Source: Campylobacterales bacterium
GTDB lineage: Bacteria; Campylobacterota; Campylobacteria; Campylobacterales; Sulfurimonadaceae
DNA length: 64,000 nt
NCBI GenBank assembly: GCA_026390115.1
Contig: JAPLGO010000021.1
Span: 1 to 64,000, forward strand
Direction of reading: 5' to 3'
Shown here in pieces: positions 16,699 through 25,719 of this stretch (within the stretch, counting starts at the first letter, position 1; each line of letters begins with the position of its first letter). The notes under the pieces were generated by a model. It did no database searches, had not been told where the DNA came from, and worked only from the letters and a program-made list of their open reading frames with translations. The translations under genes and the position numbers were made by a program.

Positions 16699-18825
16699 CT
16701 ACTCTAAGATAGAATCCACTACCATAGATGGTCTCCACATGCTTAAAGAACCTTTTGTTAATAACTCAAGATTTAGTTTTGAATCTTTATATTGCTTTAT
16801 AAATATCTCAAAAAAACTTAAAATTTGGTCCTGTAAGCCAAAGTTTAATACATAGTTTCTTATTCCGCTTTCAATCGTAAATTTATCTTTTTTTTGTTTA
16901 ACCGCTTGTTCGAGTTGAACCATATAACACCAGCCAAAAACAGTTCCTAAAGACATATACTTTGAATTTATTGTCATATACTTTTCTAATGCCTTACGAA
17001 CACCTTGTACATCTCCCTCTACTGAGCATGATTCTGCTTTAGATAAATCATTATTCCACTGCTTTTGGAGTATTTTTCCATCTTCGGTGTTCTGTAAATC
17101 TTCCGAACTTGCCAACAGATTATATGCCAATGATATATCTTTCTCTTTTACAGCTTTAAAAAACTTTTGTCTAGTCGCAATATCAAGCATTAACTCTTTT
17201 GCTTCTTCTGTAAAATCACTAAAATCAGCCAAAATTCTTAATATTTTTATGGCGGAATGTGTATCGCCATTATGAATCAGGGTTTGTGCTTTCATATACA
17301 GACTGTCCCCATAATTCAAGAGCATCTCATACTCCGGAAACTCTTTTAAAAATGAATTTTGTTTAATCAACTCAAAGGTTACTTTAAAATTCTTTTGACC
17401 GATAGCAACACGAAATCTTTTATACACTTCACCTTGAGTAAAAAGGTCCTGCATGACTCTTGTTTTATCGCTAATTCCCCTATATGGAGCTAGAATTTCA
17501 CGAGCCTTCTCTGTTCCTTTTGGATCAAGTGAATATTTTTCTGCTAATACAAAAGCCTTCTTCCACCTATCTTCCATAGCTTTATATATCTTTGATGCCT
17601 TATACATAGGATGAGCATTTGCCAAGCTATATGCTAAAACTCTTTTGTCTTGGCCTGCGAGCAAAGCAAATTTATCAAACTCTTTATACTCTAACACAAC
17701 ATTTTGCATAATTTTATTTTTTTCAGGAACATTTTTAAAGTGTGAAAAAAGTGAAATAGCTGTTTTTTTATCTCCATTTTGAAGACATAAAGTAGCTTTT
17801 TCTAAAGTTTTCTCCCATAGATTTGATACTAAATAATATACTTTAGTATATGCCAAAAGTGGATTTACATCAACATACCTCTGTATTGAACTGTATTCCC
17901 TGCTTTGAAGCAGTGTCTTTATATGCTGTTCTCCTTCAAATATATCATAAAAGAATATATCACCGTTGTCTGATGCAACAATAAGGTGTTGCAATGTTTC
18001 ATCAAATTCAAGAGCGGTAATAGCTGAATCAATCTTTATATATTTTTTAGAGAGTTGTTTATAATTTTCTAATTCATAAACTAATATATATCCTAAGGAA
18101 GTTCCCAGAAAAAGAAATTTATCATCTCCTCCTATTACCATTTGCGTAACATCATCATACACGCCGCTCAGTCTCGTGATAATTTTTCCACTATAGATAT
18201 TCCATATGATTGCAACATTTTTCTTGTCTACACTGACAAGTCTGTTTTTGCTTAAAAATTTCATTTTCATGATTGGTGCCGAGTGGGCTTTGAGTCTATG
18301 TTTGGGTGTCATTGTCGCTAAGTTAAAAAGTGAAATATTTTTATCGTAGCCGGCAGTTGCTATCCAGTTTCCATTTGAGCTGAATGCAATATCATTTACG
18401 GCATCTGAATGAGCAGGCATAGTAAATGCTAATCTGCCGCTTTTAATATCCGTTGCAAATGTTTTGCCATCTTCGCCGCATGAGTACATATATTTATTAA
18501 GAGCATCAATACCTGTACAAGAACCCAAGCCTATATGACTGTCTATCACTGCAACGGTTTTTTTTGTTTTTGCGTTGTAGAGTTTAGTTTGGCGACGTTC
18601 TTCACTGAGTGATGAAAAATATTCACCATCACTGCTAAATGCAACCACACTGTTTTTATATCTTAAATGGTTAATATTAGCCTTGAAACCGCCGATAACT
18701 TCTAATGTATTTTTATTTAAAAATCTGATTGTTGTTGTTGCATCAATAACCAATAGAGTGTCATCATCCAAAATTTTTATTAAAATTATAGGCTTGTTGA
18801 ATTTTTTCTCTCTATTGGTCTTCAT
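16699..18825 (-). CDS. WD40-repeat protein with helical C-terminal half
   Basis: A 708-aa cytosolic protein with no signal peptide. About residues 1-310 form a seven-blade-like WD40 propeller; clear repeats are A-H-S-D-A-V-N-D-I-A-F-S-S-N-G and A-H-S-A-P-I-M-K-M-K-F. The remaining 400 residues are helical and TPR-like (for example A-L-A-G-Q-D-K-R-V-L-A-Y-S-L-A-N). The function is unknown; such propellers usually scaffold complexes. It lies 4 bp after ilvA on the same strand, but nothing ties it to amino acid metabolism. Confidence 0.8.
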   Translation of the reverse strand: MKTNREKKFNKPIILIKILDDDTLLVIDATTTIRFLNKNTLEVIGGFKANINHLRYKNSVVAFSSDGEYFSSLSEERRQTKLYNAKTKKTVAVIDSHIGLGSCTGIDALNKYMYSCGEDGKTFATDIKSGRLAFTMPAHSDAVNDIAFSSNGNWIATAGYDKNISLFNLATMTPKHRLKAHSAPIMKMKFLSKNRLVSVDKKNVAIIWNIYSGKIITRLSGVYDDVTQMVIGGDDKFLFLGTSLGYILVYELENYKQLSKKYIKIDSAITALEFDETLQHLIVASDNGDIFFYDIFEGEQHIKTLLQSREYSSIQRYVDVNPLLAYTKVYYLVSNLWEKTLEKATLCLQNGDKKTAISLFSHFKNVPEKNKIMQNVVLEYKEFDKFALLAGQDKRVLAYSLANAHPMYKASKIYKAMEDRWKKAFVLAEKYSLDPKGTEKAREILAPYRGISDKTRVMQDLFTQGEVYKRFRVAIGQKNFKVTFELIKQNSFLKEFPEYEMLLNYGDSLYMKAQTLIHNGDTHSAIKILRILADFSDFTEEAKELMLDIATRQKFFKAVKEKDISLAYNLLASSEDLQNTEDGKILQKQWNNDLSKAESCSVEGDVQGVRKALEKYMTINSKYMSLGTVFGWCYMVQLEQAVKQKKDKFTIESGIRNYVLNFGLQDQILSFFEIFIKQYKDSKLNLELLTKGSLSMWRPSMVVDSILE

Positions 18826-18829
18826 AGGG

Positions 18830-20032
18830 TTAGCACCTTAAGTAACCCTCTTTTTTTAGCGTACTTTCTATCTCTTGCTGATGTTCTTCACCCTTTGTCT
18901 CCATATGGACTGTAACGTTTGCATCACCATAATCCAACGATATAGAGGTTCTATCATAAGAGATGTGAACAATATTTGCATTTAAATCTTTTAAAATTTC
19001 AGTAAGTCTCATCAATGAACCTGGCTTATCAATCAAAGTCACAGTAACTTTCATCTTTCTTCCAGATTTCAGAAGCCCTTTTTCTATAATTACGGAAAGA
19101 AGAGTGACATCCACATTTCCACCGCTTAAAACAACTGCAACTTTTTTGCCCTTTAAATCTTCTAATTTATGATGTAAAAGTGCCGCAACGCCAACAGCGC
19201 CGGCACCTTCAACAACAAGCTTCTGTCTCTCGAGAAGAAACAAAATGGCACTGGCAATCTCTTCGTCATCGACACTTATAAATCTATCTACACTACCCAG
19301 CATGTAACCGAGTGTAATCTCTGAGGTATCACGCACGGCAATTCCGTCCGCGATTGTTCGCACACTTAAGCTGTCTACCGCTTTTTTAAGGTCAAACGAA
19401 TTTTTAAGTGCGGGAGCACCGACAGCACTCACTCCGATAACTTCTATTTTAGGATTCATGCTCTTAATTGCACAAGCCATGCCGGAGATAAGTCCACCGC
19501 CGCCTACGGGAATAATCACAGCGTCAATATCTGCACATGCATTTAAAATATCAAGAGCAACGGTACCCTGACCCGCCATAACATCGTCATCTTCGAAGGG
19601 GTGTACAAAAGTTAAAGAATTTTTTTCACCATAGGTACGAGCATACGCATACGCTTCATCATAATTTGAACCCGCAAGAATAACCTCTGCACCATAATGT
19701 TTTACACCATTCACTTTTGTAAGCGGTGTTGATTCCGGCATAACTATCACAGCTTTTATACCAAATTTTGAAGCCGAAAGGGCAACTCCCTGCGCATGGT
19801 TTCCGGCACTTGCGGCCACAACTCCACATGCCTTTTGCTCTTGGCTTAAAAGTGAAATTTTATTGTATGCACCTCTTATCTTAAAAGCACCCGTAATTTG
19901 CAAATTCTCTTTTTTTAAGAAAACTTCGCATCCCGATATTTCACTCAAATGGGGTGCGTAAGAGAATGGAGTATCAACTACAACATCTTTGATTCTTATT
20001 GCAGCTTCTTTTATTTTATTTATATCTAACAA
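18830..20032 (-). CDS. ilvA: Threonine ammonia-lyase
   Basis: A PLP enzyme turning threonine to 2-oxobutyrate, the entry to isoleucine. The 400-aa protein has the PLP lysine in I-T-G-A-F-K-I-R-G-A at about 46-55, A-S-A-G-N-H-A-Q-G-V-A at about 74-84, phosphate loop G-G-G-G-L-I-S-G at about 178, and a C-terminal ACT domain (about 325-395). This is the shorter single-ACT form. With ilvBH in the same direction nearby it supports isoleucine synthesis. Confidence 0.92.
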   Translation of the reverse strand: MLDINKIKEAAIRIKDVVVDTPFSYAPHLSEISGCEVFLKKENLQITGAFKIRGAYNKISLLSQEQKACGVVAASAGNHAQGVALSASKFGIKAVIVMPESTPLTKVNGVKHYGAEVILAGSNYDEAYAYARTYGEKNSLTFVHPFEDDDVMAGQGTVALDILNACADIDAVIIPVGGGGLISGMACAIKSMNPKIEVIGVSAVGAPALKNSFDLKKAVDSLSVRTIADGIAVRDTSEITLGYMLGSVDRFISVDDEEIASAILFLLERQKLVVEGAGAVGVAALLHHKLEDLKGKKVAVVLSGGNVDVTLLSVIIEKGLLKSGRKMKVTVTLIDKPGSLMRLTEILKDLNANIVHISYDRTSISLDYGDANVTVHMETKGEEHQQEIESTLKKEGYLRC

Positions 20033-20046
20033 ATATTCAACCTAAT

Positions 20047-20472
20047 TTATAAACTTCTATGTTCTACCATGCTACACATATTTTGAACAACCATAATACC
20101 AGCCTCTCTTGCTTTTTTGGCAGCTTCATTATTCACTATACCCTTTTGAGCCCAAAATACTTTTACATTCCCTTTAGCTATACAAGCATCGGCAACGGCA
20201 CTCAATGCGTCGGGTTTTCTAAAGATATTTACCATATCGACATCAAAAGGGATTTCTGCAAGCGAACGGTAAACCTTCTCACCCAAAATTGTCTCCTCTT
20301 TCGGATAAACAGGTACAATCTTAAACCCTTGTGATTGCAAATACTCTGCTACTCTATGGCTATCTTTACTCGAATCAGGAGACAATCCCAACACAGCGAT
20401 AGTCTTAACAGCCATAAAAATCTCTTTTATCTCTTGCTTATTTGAATTAATCAAAGGGAATTCACACTCCAT
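20047..20472 (-). CDS. YccU-like CoA-binding domain protein
   Basis: A Rossmann-fold CoA-binding protein (CoA_binding_2 family) of about 141 aa: I-A-V-L-G-L-S-P-D-S-S-K-D-S-H-R-V-A-E-Y-L near the N-terminus, V-Y-P-K-E-E-T-I-L-G, and W-A-Q-K-G-I-V-N-N-E-A. The family resembles the N-terminal part of succinyl-CoA ligase alpha, and its cellular role is unclear. ATG 20472 is preferred, with AAGG 7 nt upstream; a TTG two codons earlier lacks spacing. It lies 14 bp upstream of ilvA. Confidence 0.85.
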   Translation of the reverse strand: MECEFPLINSNKQEIKEIFMAVKTIAVLGLSPDSSKDSHRVAEYLQSQGFKIVPVYPKEETILGEKVYRSLAEIPFDVDMVNIFRKPDALSAVADACIAKGNVKVFWAQKGIVNNEAAKKAREAGIMVVQNMCSMVEHRSL

Positions 20473-20545
20473 AATCAAACCTTTTTTTTATTTCTATGTT
20501 AATGATTATAGTCAGATATAAATAAGGTACAGATAAAGTTTAGAG

Positions 20546-20701
20546 ATGATTGCTTTGTCCTCTTTCTCTCTCATGGATGAAAAACATGATGAATTTTTGG
20601 CTCCTTTTTCAAGCATTCAATCCTGCCCACCCAGTGAATTCATGCCTCTCTTTATAGACTCTCAACTTGCAATATTTTTAAAAGACCTTGGCGCCCCTTG
20701 A
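20546..20701 (+). other. Possible small ORF (51 codons), unknown
   Basis: In the 330-bp stretch between the CoA-binding gene and the next gene, one frame runs ATG 20546 to TGA 20701, containing L-A-P-F-S-S-I-Q-S-C-P-P-S-E-F-M and F-I-D-S-Q-L-A-I-F-L-K-D. The ribosome site is weak and I recognise no family. It may be a gene remnant; otherwise the stretch shows nothing. Confidence 0.25.
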
Positions 20702-20802
20702 AGGTAGAATGATATTAAAGTATAACTCTCTTCATTATTTATTCTGCATCATACTCATCAAAATGAGACTTTTGGTAATATTCTATTTTTTAAAGGATGG
20801 AC

Positions 20803-21162
20803 ATGAAATATATCATAGACATGATTGATGATATACGTGAAAATATACAAAATGCTGAGGACTATGCCCTTTTAGTTATGCTTATAAAAGAAGAGAGCGA
20901 TGGAAATTTACAAAATGCAGGTGAAAAAGCCATTACATCCTTCTATGTTGACCATAACACAAAACAGTTACAGTTGGGATTTTCAGATGAGAAGGTTACA
21001 ACAAAAGCCTTATTAAAGTGTGTAAACTCTTTAGAAATGCAGGCTATGATGTATGAAGTGGTGGTAAAAATTTTAGATAAACATCTGCTTATGCCTGTTA
21101 TCGGATTTGGTGAAAACCATGAACAAAAACAATACACTTTTTTTGTGATGAGTTTAATATGA
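20803..21162 (+). CDS. Hypothetical protein
   Basis: A protein of about 119 aa, unrecognised, probably cytosolic and alpha/beta. An N-terminal helix (I-I-D-M-I-D-D-I-R-E-N-I-Q-N-A-E-D-Y) is followed by strands. I chose ATG 20803 because AAAGG ends directly against the earlier ATG at 20797 but is 6 nt from 20803. It stands alone. Confidence 0.6.
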   Translation: MKYIIDMIDDIRENIQNAEDYALLVMLIKEESDGNLQNAGEKAITSFYVDHNTKQLQLGFSDEKVTTKALLKCVNSLEMQAMMYEVVVKILDKHLLMPVIGFGENHEQKQYTFFVMSLI

Positions 21163-21277
21163 ATGACCGCACATACAAAATATCGCAACATGCCAATACT
21201 GTTTTTATCTTAAGTAATAACTAAGAATATGCATAAAAGTGTGTGTGATACCTATCTTTAGACTAACTTAATCATTT

Positions 21278-21688
21278 CTATGCGTATACTGATAATAAAT
21301 ATTTTGATCTAAGTTCAGAAACCGTTTCTGAAGTATTATGCGATTTTAAAATAAGATTCTTATTGGTTTTCAGCTCATCTTTGATACTAGAAATTATTCC
21401 TAATGCAGAGCCTTTATCTTTTTTGTTTATGGAATCAGACAAAGTATCCAATTGTGTTTTGAGTTTATCTTGTTGTTGACTTATTGTGCTACTTCTTCTT
21501 TTAGAATTATTTGATTCCATCAATTTATTTGATTCTTCTAATAATGATTTGGCATTGTCAAAATCACCTTTTTCAATTGATTTTTTTATTTGATCTATGT
21601 ATGAATTTAATTGTTCTTTATCCTGCTGATATGGATTAGTAATAGTAGTAGTATTCAGATTATTATAAGAATTGCTTAGCGCTCTCAT
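21278..21688 (-). CDS. Hypothetical coiled-coil protein
   Basis: A 136-aa hydrophilic protein rich in Ser, Asn, Lys and Gln. Two long amphipathic helices are likely (about 25-55, Y-I-D-Q-I-K-K-S-I-E-K-G-D-F-D-N-A-K-S-L-L-E; and about 70-115). There is no signal peptide. A small number of such proteins are motility- or flagellum-linked, but nothing here proves it. Confidence 0.55.
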   Translation of the reverse strand: MRALSNSYNNLNTTTITNPYQQDKEQLNSYIDQIKKSIEKGDFDNAKSLLEESNKLMESNNSKRRSSTISQQQDKLKTQLDTLSDSINKKDKGSALGIISSIKDELKTNKNLILKSHNTSETVSELRSKYLLSVYA

Positions 21689-21836
21689 TGTTTTTCCTTC
21701 GTATGATTATGCTGAATATAAGCAAATAATATTCCACCTCTTAAAATAATATATGTTATTAGCAATTGTCAAACGAAGAATTGAAATTTGAACTAACTTT
21801 TTCATGTAAGCTAGAAAATAGGATATTTTTACTAAA

Positions 21837-22121
21837 TCATTTACCTAATTTTTGCATTCGTTTGACATCTAGGGTTTGGTGGGCTTTTTGTAAGCCTTCT
21901 GGCATTTTGTTTGGGTCGTAGAGTTGGGCTAGTGTTTTTTGGCTGTGTTTTTCTCGCTCATCTAATACACCCAATACTAGCTTGGTAATCTCATCTTTTT
22001 GTTTTTGTGAGATATCAGGAAATGGAAAAGTGTTGTAGCACATAACAGCAGAATATATATAATCAGATTTTAATCTACCAGCTAATAGATGGTCATAAAC
22101 TATTGCCTTGTGCTTTGATAT
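21837..22121 (-). pseudogene. C-terminal remnant of a type IIG (MmeI-like) DNA methyltransferase
   Basis: The 68 residues after ATG 22043 match the target-recognition/C-terminal end of MmeI-like restriction-methylases: Y-N-T-F-P-F-P ... V-L-D-E-R-E-K-H ... T-L-A-Q-L-Y-D-P-N-K-M-P-E-G-L-Q-K-A-H-Q-T-L-D. The frame continues upstream to 22121 with D-H-L-L-A-G-R-L-K-S-D-Y-I-Y-S, the motif that normally precedes it. It then meets TAA at 22122-22124. The catalytic domains are absent, so this is debris of a lost restriction-modification gene. Confidence 0.7.
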
Positions 22122-22228
22122 TTATCCGAAAATAAAATTTTTATATTCTACCAAAACTTACAACTATTCTTAGTGTTGTTATGTGTGATTGATTATTAAT
22201 AGATTTAAGCTATAGGGCATTTCCTTTA

Positions 22229-23302
22229 TTAAAACGAGATTCTATTTCTTCCGTTTTGTTTTGATTTGTAGAGATTGGTATCGCCTATTTTGACTACAGC
22301 TTCTAGGTCACTGCTACTTTTGCTATGGGTTGCACCAAGGCTGATTGTTACGCTTAAATCCAAATCTCCATATTTTACACTTTTTGATTCTATGGCTTTT
22401 CTTATTCGCTCTCCGATTTCTACCGCTTCATCCAAGCTAGTTTGCGGCAGTACAACACCGAACTCTTCACCACCTAATCTTCCTACTACATCCTTTTCTC
22501 TCGTCTCTTCTATGAGAGTGTCCGCTACCATCTTGATTACAATATCACCGGCATCATGACCATAGGTATCGTTTACTTTTTTGAAGTGGTCGATATCAAG
22601 CATAATGAAACTAAGCCCTTTATTTATAGCAAAAATACCTCTGGATTGGTCATACCAACTTCTTCGATTTAAGAGATTTGACAAAGCATCAATAGAAGAT
22701 ATTATATGCATTTGGTAAGCATTTTCATACGCTTCTTCGCCATTTTTTCTGTTAAGAGCAACAACAGCAAACACATAAATAGCCAAAGGAATAGAAAAAA
22801 TAGTGTAAATAAAAATCTCTTCAGAATTTTTATCAAAGAGTACAAATAAAATAAGAACGATTGAAATCTGATAACTTTCCATAATGATATAGATTTTTTT
22901 TGTTATTAAAGGTCCGAGCATGATAGTCGCTACAAGATAATAAACCCAGTTGTAGCCCACGAAATGTATATCATTGTTGAACGCTATATATCCATAAGTG
23001 ATAGCAGTATAGCCGAGTGTCCCAAAGAAAGTAATCGCCTCGACCCTGTGATTTTTAAAGGAAGAATGCGCTACTGCAACGATAACCATGACCGCAAAAA
23101 ATATTGCTATAAGCCTCGAAGCGAGAACACCATTCCAATATTGCGTATTTCCATAAACTTTATAGTCAAAGAGCAAATAGAGAGTTGCCAACACAAGACC
23201 CAAATAACTGAAAATCAAAAAAGTTTTGAGTATTCTTTTGCCATGAAACTCATCATAGCTATCAAAATTAACTAACCTATTGTGGCATATACCTTTTTCC
23301 AT
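22229..23302 (-). CDS. Membrane diguanylate cyclase (GGDEF)
   Basis: Makes cyclic di-GMP from two GTP. From ATG 23302 (GGGAG about 10 nt upstream) the protein is 357 aa; an in-frame ATG at 23404 would add 34 residues of doubtful value. About six transmembrane segments occupy the N-terminal half. The GGDEF domain follows with D-I-D-H-F-K-K-V-N-D-T-Y-G-H-D-A-G-D and the active-site loop G-G-E-E-F. An R-E-K-D inhibitory site lies five residues before that loop, so the product probably feeds back. The membrane sensor part is unrecognised; the signal is unknown. Confidence 0.88.
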   Translation of the reverse strand: MEKGICHNRLVNFDSYDEFHGKRILKTFLIFSYLGLVLATLYLLFDYKVYGNTQYWNGVLASRLIAIFFAVMVIVAVAHSSFKNHRVEAITFFGTLGYTAITYGYIAFNNDIHFVGYNWVYYLVATIMLGPLITKKIYIIMESYQISIVLILFVLFDKNSEEIFIYTIFSIPLAIYVFAVVALNRKNGEEAYENAYQMHIISSIDALSNLLNRRSWYDQSRGIFAINKGLSFIMLDIDHFKKVNDTYGHDAGDIVIKMVADTLIEETREKDVVGRLGGEEFGVVLPQTSLDEAVEIGERIRKAIESKSVKYGDLDLSVTISLGATHSKSSSDLEAVVKIGDTNLYKSKQNGRNRISF

Positions 23303-23433
23303 ATGATTGTTGCTCCCATGAATTTTACAATAACACACAATCATACTTTGCATTGTTTGCATTATGAAATTATTGTATCCCTTTTCATAACAAGTGTCAA
23401 ACAATATTTTTGTTTATTTAAATCAAATAAAAA

Positions 23434-23706
23434 TCACGGAATCAGATAATGTTCATTCATAGGATTACCTTTGACATAGAGTGTTTGGAGTGTTGGGATA
23501 TTTGCCAAAGTATCTGAAAAATCTGTGATTTTGTTTGCTCCTATTTCTATATCGAGTTCATAAAGTTGTCTGTACATTTATATCTCTTTTAGAGAATTCG
23601 ATGCATAACAAACCAACCTCTCCGAAGGCAAACTATTGATTTCGTAAACTTCAAAGATGTTAAAATATTTTTTTGTTACGCTTAACACCAAAGTTTTTAT
23701 CAGCAT
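23434..23706 (-). pseudogene. Leucine-rich-repeat protein remnant with in-frame stop
   Basis: On the minus strand one frame reads from ATG 23706 through about 42 residues (L-P-S-E-R-L-V-C-Y-A-S-N-S-L-K-E-I), meets TAA at 23578-23580, and resumes at once with L-Y-E-L-D-I ... N-K-I-T-D-F-S-D-T-L-A-N-I-P-T-L-Q-T-L-Y. It closes at TGA 23434. The spacing of Leu/Ile and Asn fits LRR units (LxxLxLxxNxIxxI). Both halves in the same frame on either side of one stop suggest a decayed gene. The rest of the 455-bp stretch upstream of the porin holds its promoter. Confidence 0.5.
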
Positions 23707-23797
23707 ATTTGCGTAACTTTGGTCAGCAATTTTAAAATTTCAGAAGTTGAAAAGCGCATAGGATCAGGAATAAATAAGAAAATAATCATAATTTATA

Positions 23798-23847
23798 TGA
23801 AATTGATTATCAAAACTATTGACTTGTAAAAACAAATAGTGTAGAAT
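23798..23847 (+). promoter_or_regulatory. Fur-like box and sigma-70 promoter of the porin operon
   Basis: TGAAATT-G-ATTATCA at 23798-23812 matches the 7-1-7 Fur consensus TGATAAT-N-ATTATCA at 12 of 14 positions. It sits just upstream of -35 TTGACT (23819-23824), 17-bp spacer, and -10 TAGAAT (23842-23847). Iron-bound Fur here would repress the operon. Fur binding is inferred from the motif. Confidence 0.65.
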
Positions 23848-23910
23848 TCTTCAAAACAAATGATTTTGATAGTTTCTATCATTATTATAGATAATAAAAG
23901 GATTTACAAA

Positions 23911-25134
23911 ATGAAAACATCAAAACTATCGTTAGCTTTAATAACAGCATTAGCACTCTCAGGTTCTGTTTATGCAGATGAGACATCTGAAATAGCAGAT
24001 TTAAAAAAAGAGATGAAAGAACTTCGTGAAATTACACAAACACTTGTAGAAGAAACAAGCGATTTAAAAACAGGTTCTAATTACACTACAGTAGATACGG
24101 AAAAATCACATAGCGGGCTTGGAAGCGCTGCATCAAAAGTGTACTATTCAAAATCACCTCTTTCAATTGGCGGTTACGGTGAGGCAATGTACACAAATAA
24201 TCATGATGGTTCAACATTGTCCGGAACTAAATTTGTTCCATATATCGGTTATAAATTCAGTGACAATATAATTTTAAATACAGAAATTGAATTTGAGGGT
24301 GGCGGTGTAGATCGTGGAGGGAATGCAGGTGATGAGGTTGTAGTTGAGTTTATGTATCTTGACTATTTAATTAATAAAAATGCTAATATCAGGGCGGGTA
24401 ATTTTATCATACCAATGGGACTTATTAACCAAAGACACGAGCCTACTCTTTACAATACAGTAGAGCGTCCCGACACTGAAAAATATCTTATACCTTCAAC
24501 TTGGACTGAGACAGGTGCGATGGCATATGGTAGAATTGTAGATAATTTAACATACAATTTTGCAACGATAAGTGCTCTAAAAACAGATGTAAATGGAAAA
24601 GAATGGCTTCGAGAGGGGCGCGGTGGTCCAGTGGAAAGATCAAATCCTAACCTTGGTTTTGCGGCAAGATTGGACTATACAGGAATAAATGGGCTTTTAG
24701 TAGGTACTTCGGCTTATTATGGACCTTCAATGGATGGTGTAAAATCGAATACATCCATATATGATATTCATTTAGATTATAAGAATAACGGTGCTAGAGT
24801 CTATGGAGTATATTCACAAGCAACGCGTTCTTCAGCCTCTAACATTGCAGCTAATGCTGTAGAGAGTGCTCAGGGTGGTTATATGAACTTGAGTTATGAT
24901 TTACTCTCTTTAACATCATCAATATATTCTTTACCGCTGTTTATGCAATATGAGAGTTTAAATCCAGAAGAAAAAAGAGCTGATGGAACTTCAGGAGATT
25001 CAACACATACGACAACTATGGGTATCAACTTTTTTCCTCATGAGCAAGTTGTGTTAAAATTAAATTATGCCATGAAAAGCCAAGGAACAATTGATGACAA
25101 AATAACAAGTGTGTCAATGGGCTTTATCTTTTAA
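23911..25134 (+). CDS. Outer-membrane porin-like beta-barrel
   Basis: ATG 23911, with AAAAGGA upstream, gives a 407-aa protein with a clear signal peptide (M-K-T-S-K ... A-L-A-L-S-G-S-V-Y-A). A short coiled coil follows (E-I-A-D-L-K-K-E-M-K-E-L-R-E), as in Campylobacterota porins. The rest is a beta-barrel with alternating aromatic strands ending in a C-terminal Phe (S-M-G-F-I-F). It resembles phosphate-selective-porin-type barrels (S-I-G-G-Y-G-E-A-M-Y; R-A-G-N-F-I-I-P-M-G). The substrate is unknown; the Fur-like box upstream suggests iron-related uptake or reduction. First gene of the FMN-binding operon. Confidence 0.8.
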   Translation: MKTSKLSLALITALALSGSVYADETSEIADLKKEMKELREITQTLVEETSDLKTGSNYTTVDTEKSHSGLGSAASKVYYSKSPLSIGGYGEAMYTNNHDGSTLSGTKFVPYIGYKFSDNIILNTEIEFEGGGVDRGGNAGDEVVVEFMYLDYLINKNANIRAGNFIIPMGLINQRHEPTLYNTVERPDTEKYLIPSTWTETGAMAYGRIVDNLTYNFATISALKTDVNGKEWLREGRGGPVERSNPNLGFAARLDYTGINGLLVGTSAYYGPSMDGVKSNTSIYDIHLDYKNNGARVYGVYSQATRSSASNIAANAVESAQGGYMNLSYDLLSLTSSIYSLPLFMQYESLNPEEKRADGTSGDSTHTTTMGINFFPHEQVVLKLNYAMKSQGTIDDKITSVSMGFIF

Positions 25135-25145
25135 AAGGAGAAATT

Positions 25146-25196
25146 ATGACAAAAATTAAAATTCAGTACAAGGAGGCACTAAATGCCAATTCTTAA
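25146..25196 (+). other. 16-codon leader ORF overlapping the FMN-binding gene
   Basis: ATG 25146, preceded by a strong AAAAGGAG (25133-25140), encodes MTKIKIQYKEALNANS and stops at TAA 25194-25196. That is 14 nt beyond the start (25183) of the next gene. The ribosome site of that next gene (AAGGAGG) lies inside it. A homologous 16-codon ORF with the same 14-nt overlap occurs at 57525-57575. It is probably a translated leader or coupling element. Confidence 0.55.
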
Positions 25197-25719
25197 AAAA
25201 TCAATTATATACATTATTCTTGTTTTTACACTTTCTTTGAGTGCAGAAGTCTTGACCTCCCCAATAGATGCCATGAAATATGCTTATGGACAAAACAGCG
25301 AAATAAGTAAAAATGATATTTTACTCTCCTCAGAACAAGAGAGTAAAATAAGTCAAGAAGCAAAAGTGGCACTAGATACTAAAATATTTAGAGTCTTTAA
25401 AGCCGTAGCAGATAATAAAATTTTTGGTTATGGCATTTTAATTAACAAACAAGTTCGTTCAAAAAATGCTGTTGTTCTTTACATGATTACTAAAGAGTCT
25501 CTATTAAAAGGCATAGAAATCATAGCTTTTAATGAACCTGTTGAATATTTGCCATCTAAAGAGTGGAGTTCACAGTTTCAGAATATAGAGACGACTCAAA
25601 TGTTAAGAATTTCTAAAGAGATTCCAACCATAACAGGTGCGACGCTCTCGGCTAAAAGTGTCGTAGATGGCTCACGAATAGCCTTTGCTTTTTACAATGA
25701 AATTTTAAAAGAAAAATAA
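25183..25719 (+). CDS. Periplasmic FMN-binding domain protein, flavinylation target
   Basis: A 178-aa exported protein with an N-terminal signal peptide (about 1-21) and an FMN_bind domain like those of RnfG, NqrC and NosR. The flavinylation motif T-I-T-G-A-T-L-S is at about 149-156; ApbE would attach FMN to T154. It is a one-electron carrier facing the periplasm. It lies between a porin and two membrane proteins (1-nt overlap with the next), with apbE 1.6 kb away on the other strand. Function in respiratory or iron reduction is inferred. Confidence 0.82.
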   Translation: MPILKKSIIYIILVFTLSLSAEVLTSPIDAMKYAYGQNSEISKNDILLSSEQESKISQEAKVALDTKIFRVFKAVADNKIFGYGILINKQVRSKNAVVLYMITKESLLKGIEIIAFNEPVEYLPSKEWSSQFQNIETTQMLRISKEIPTITGATLSAKSVVDGSRIAFAFYNEILKEK

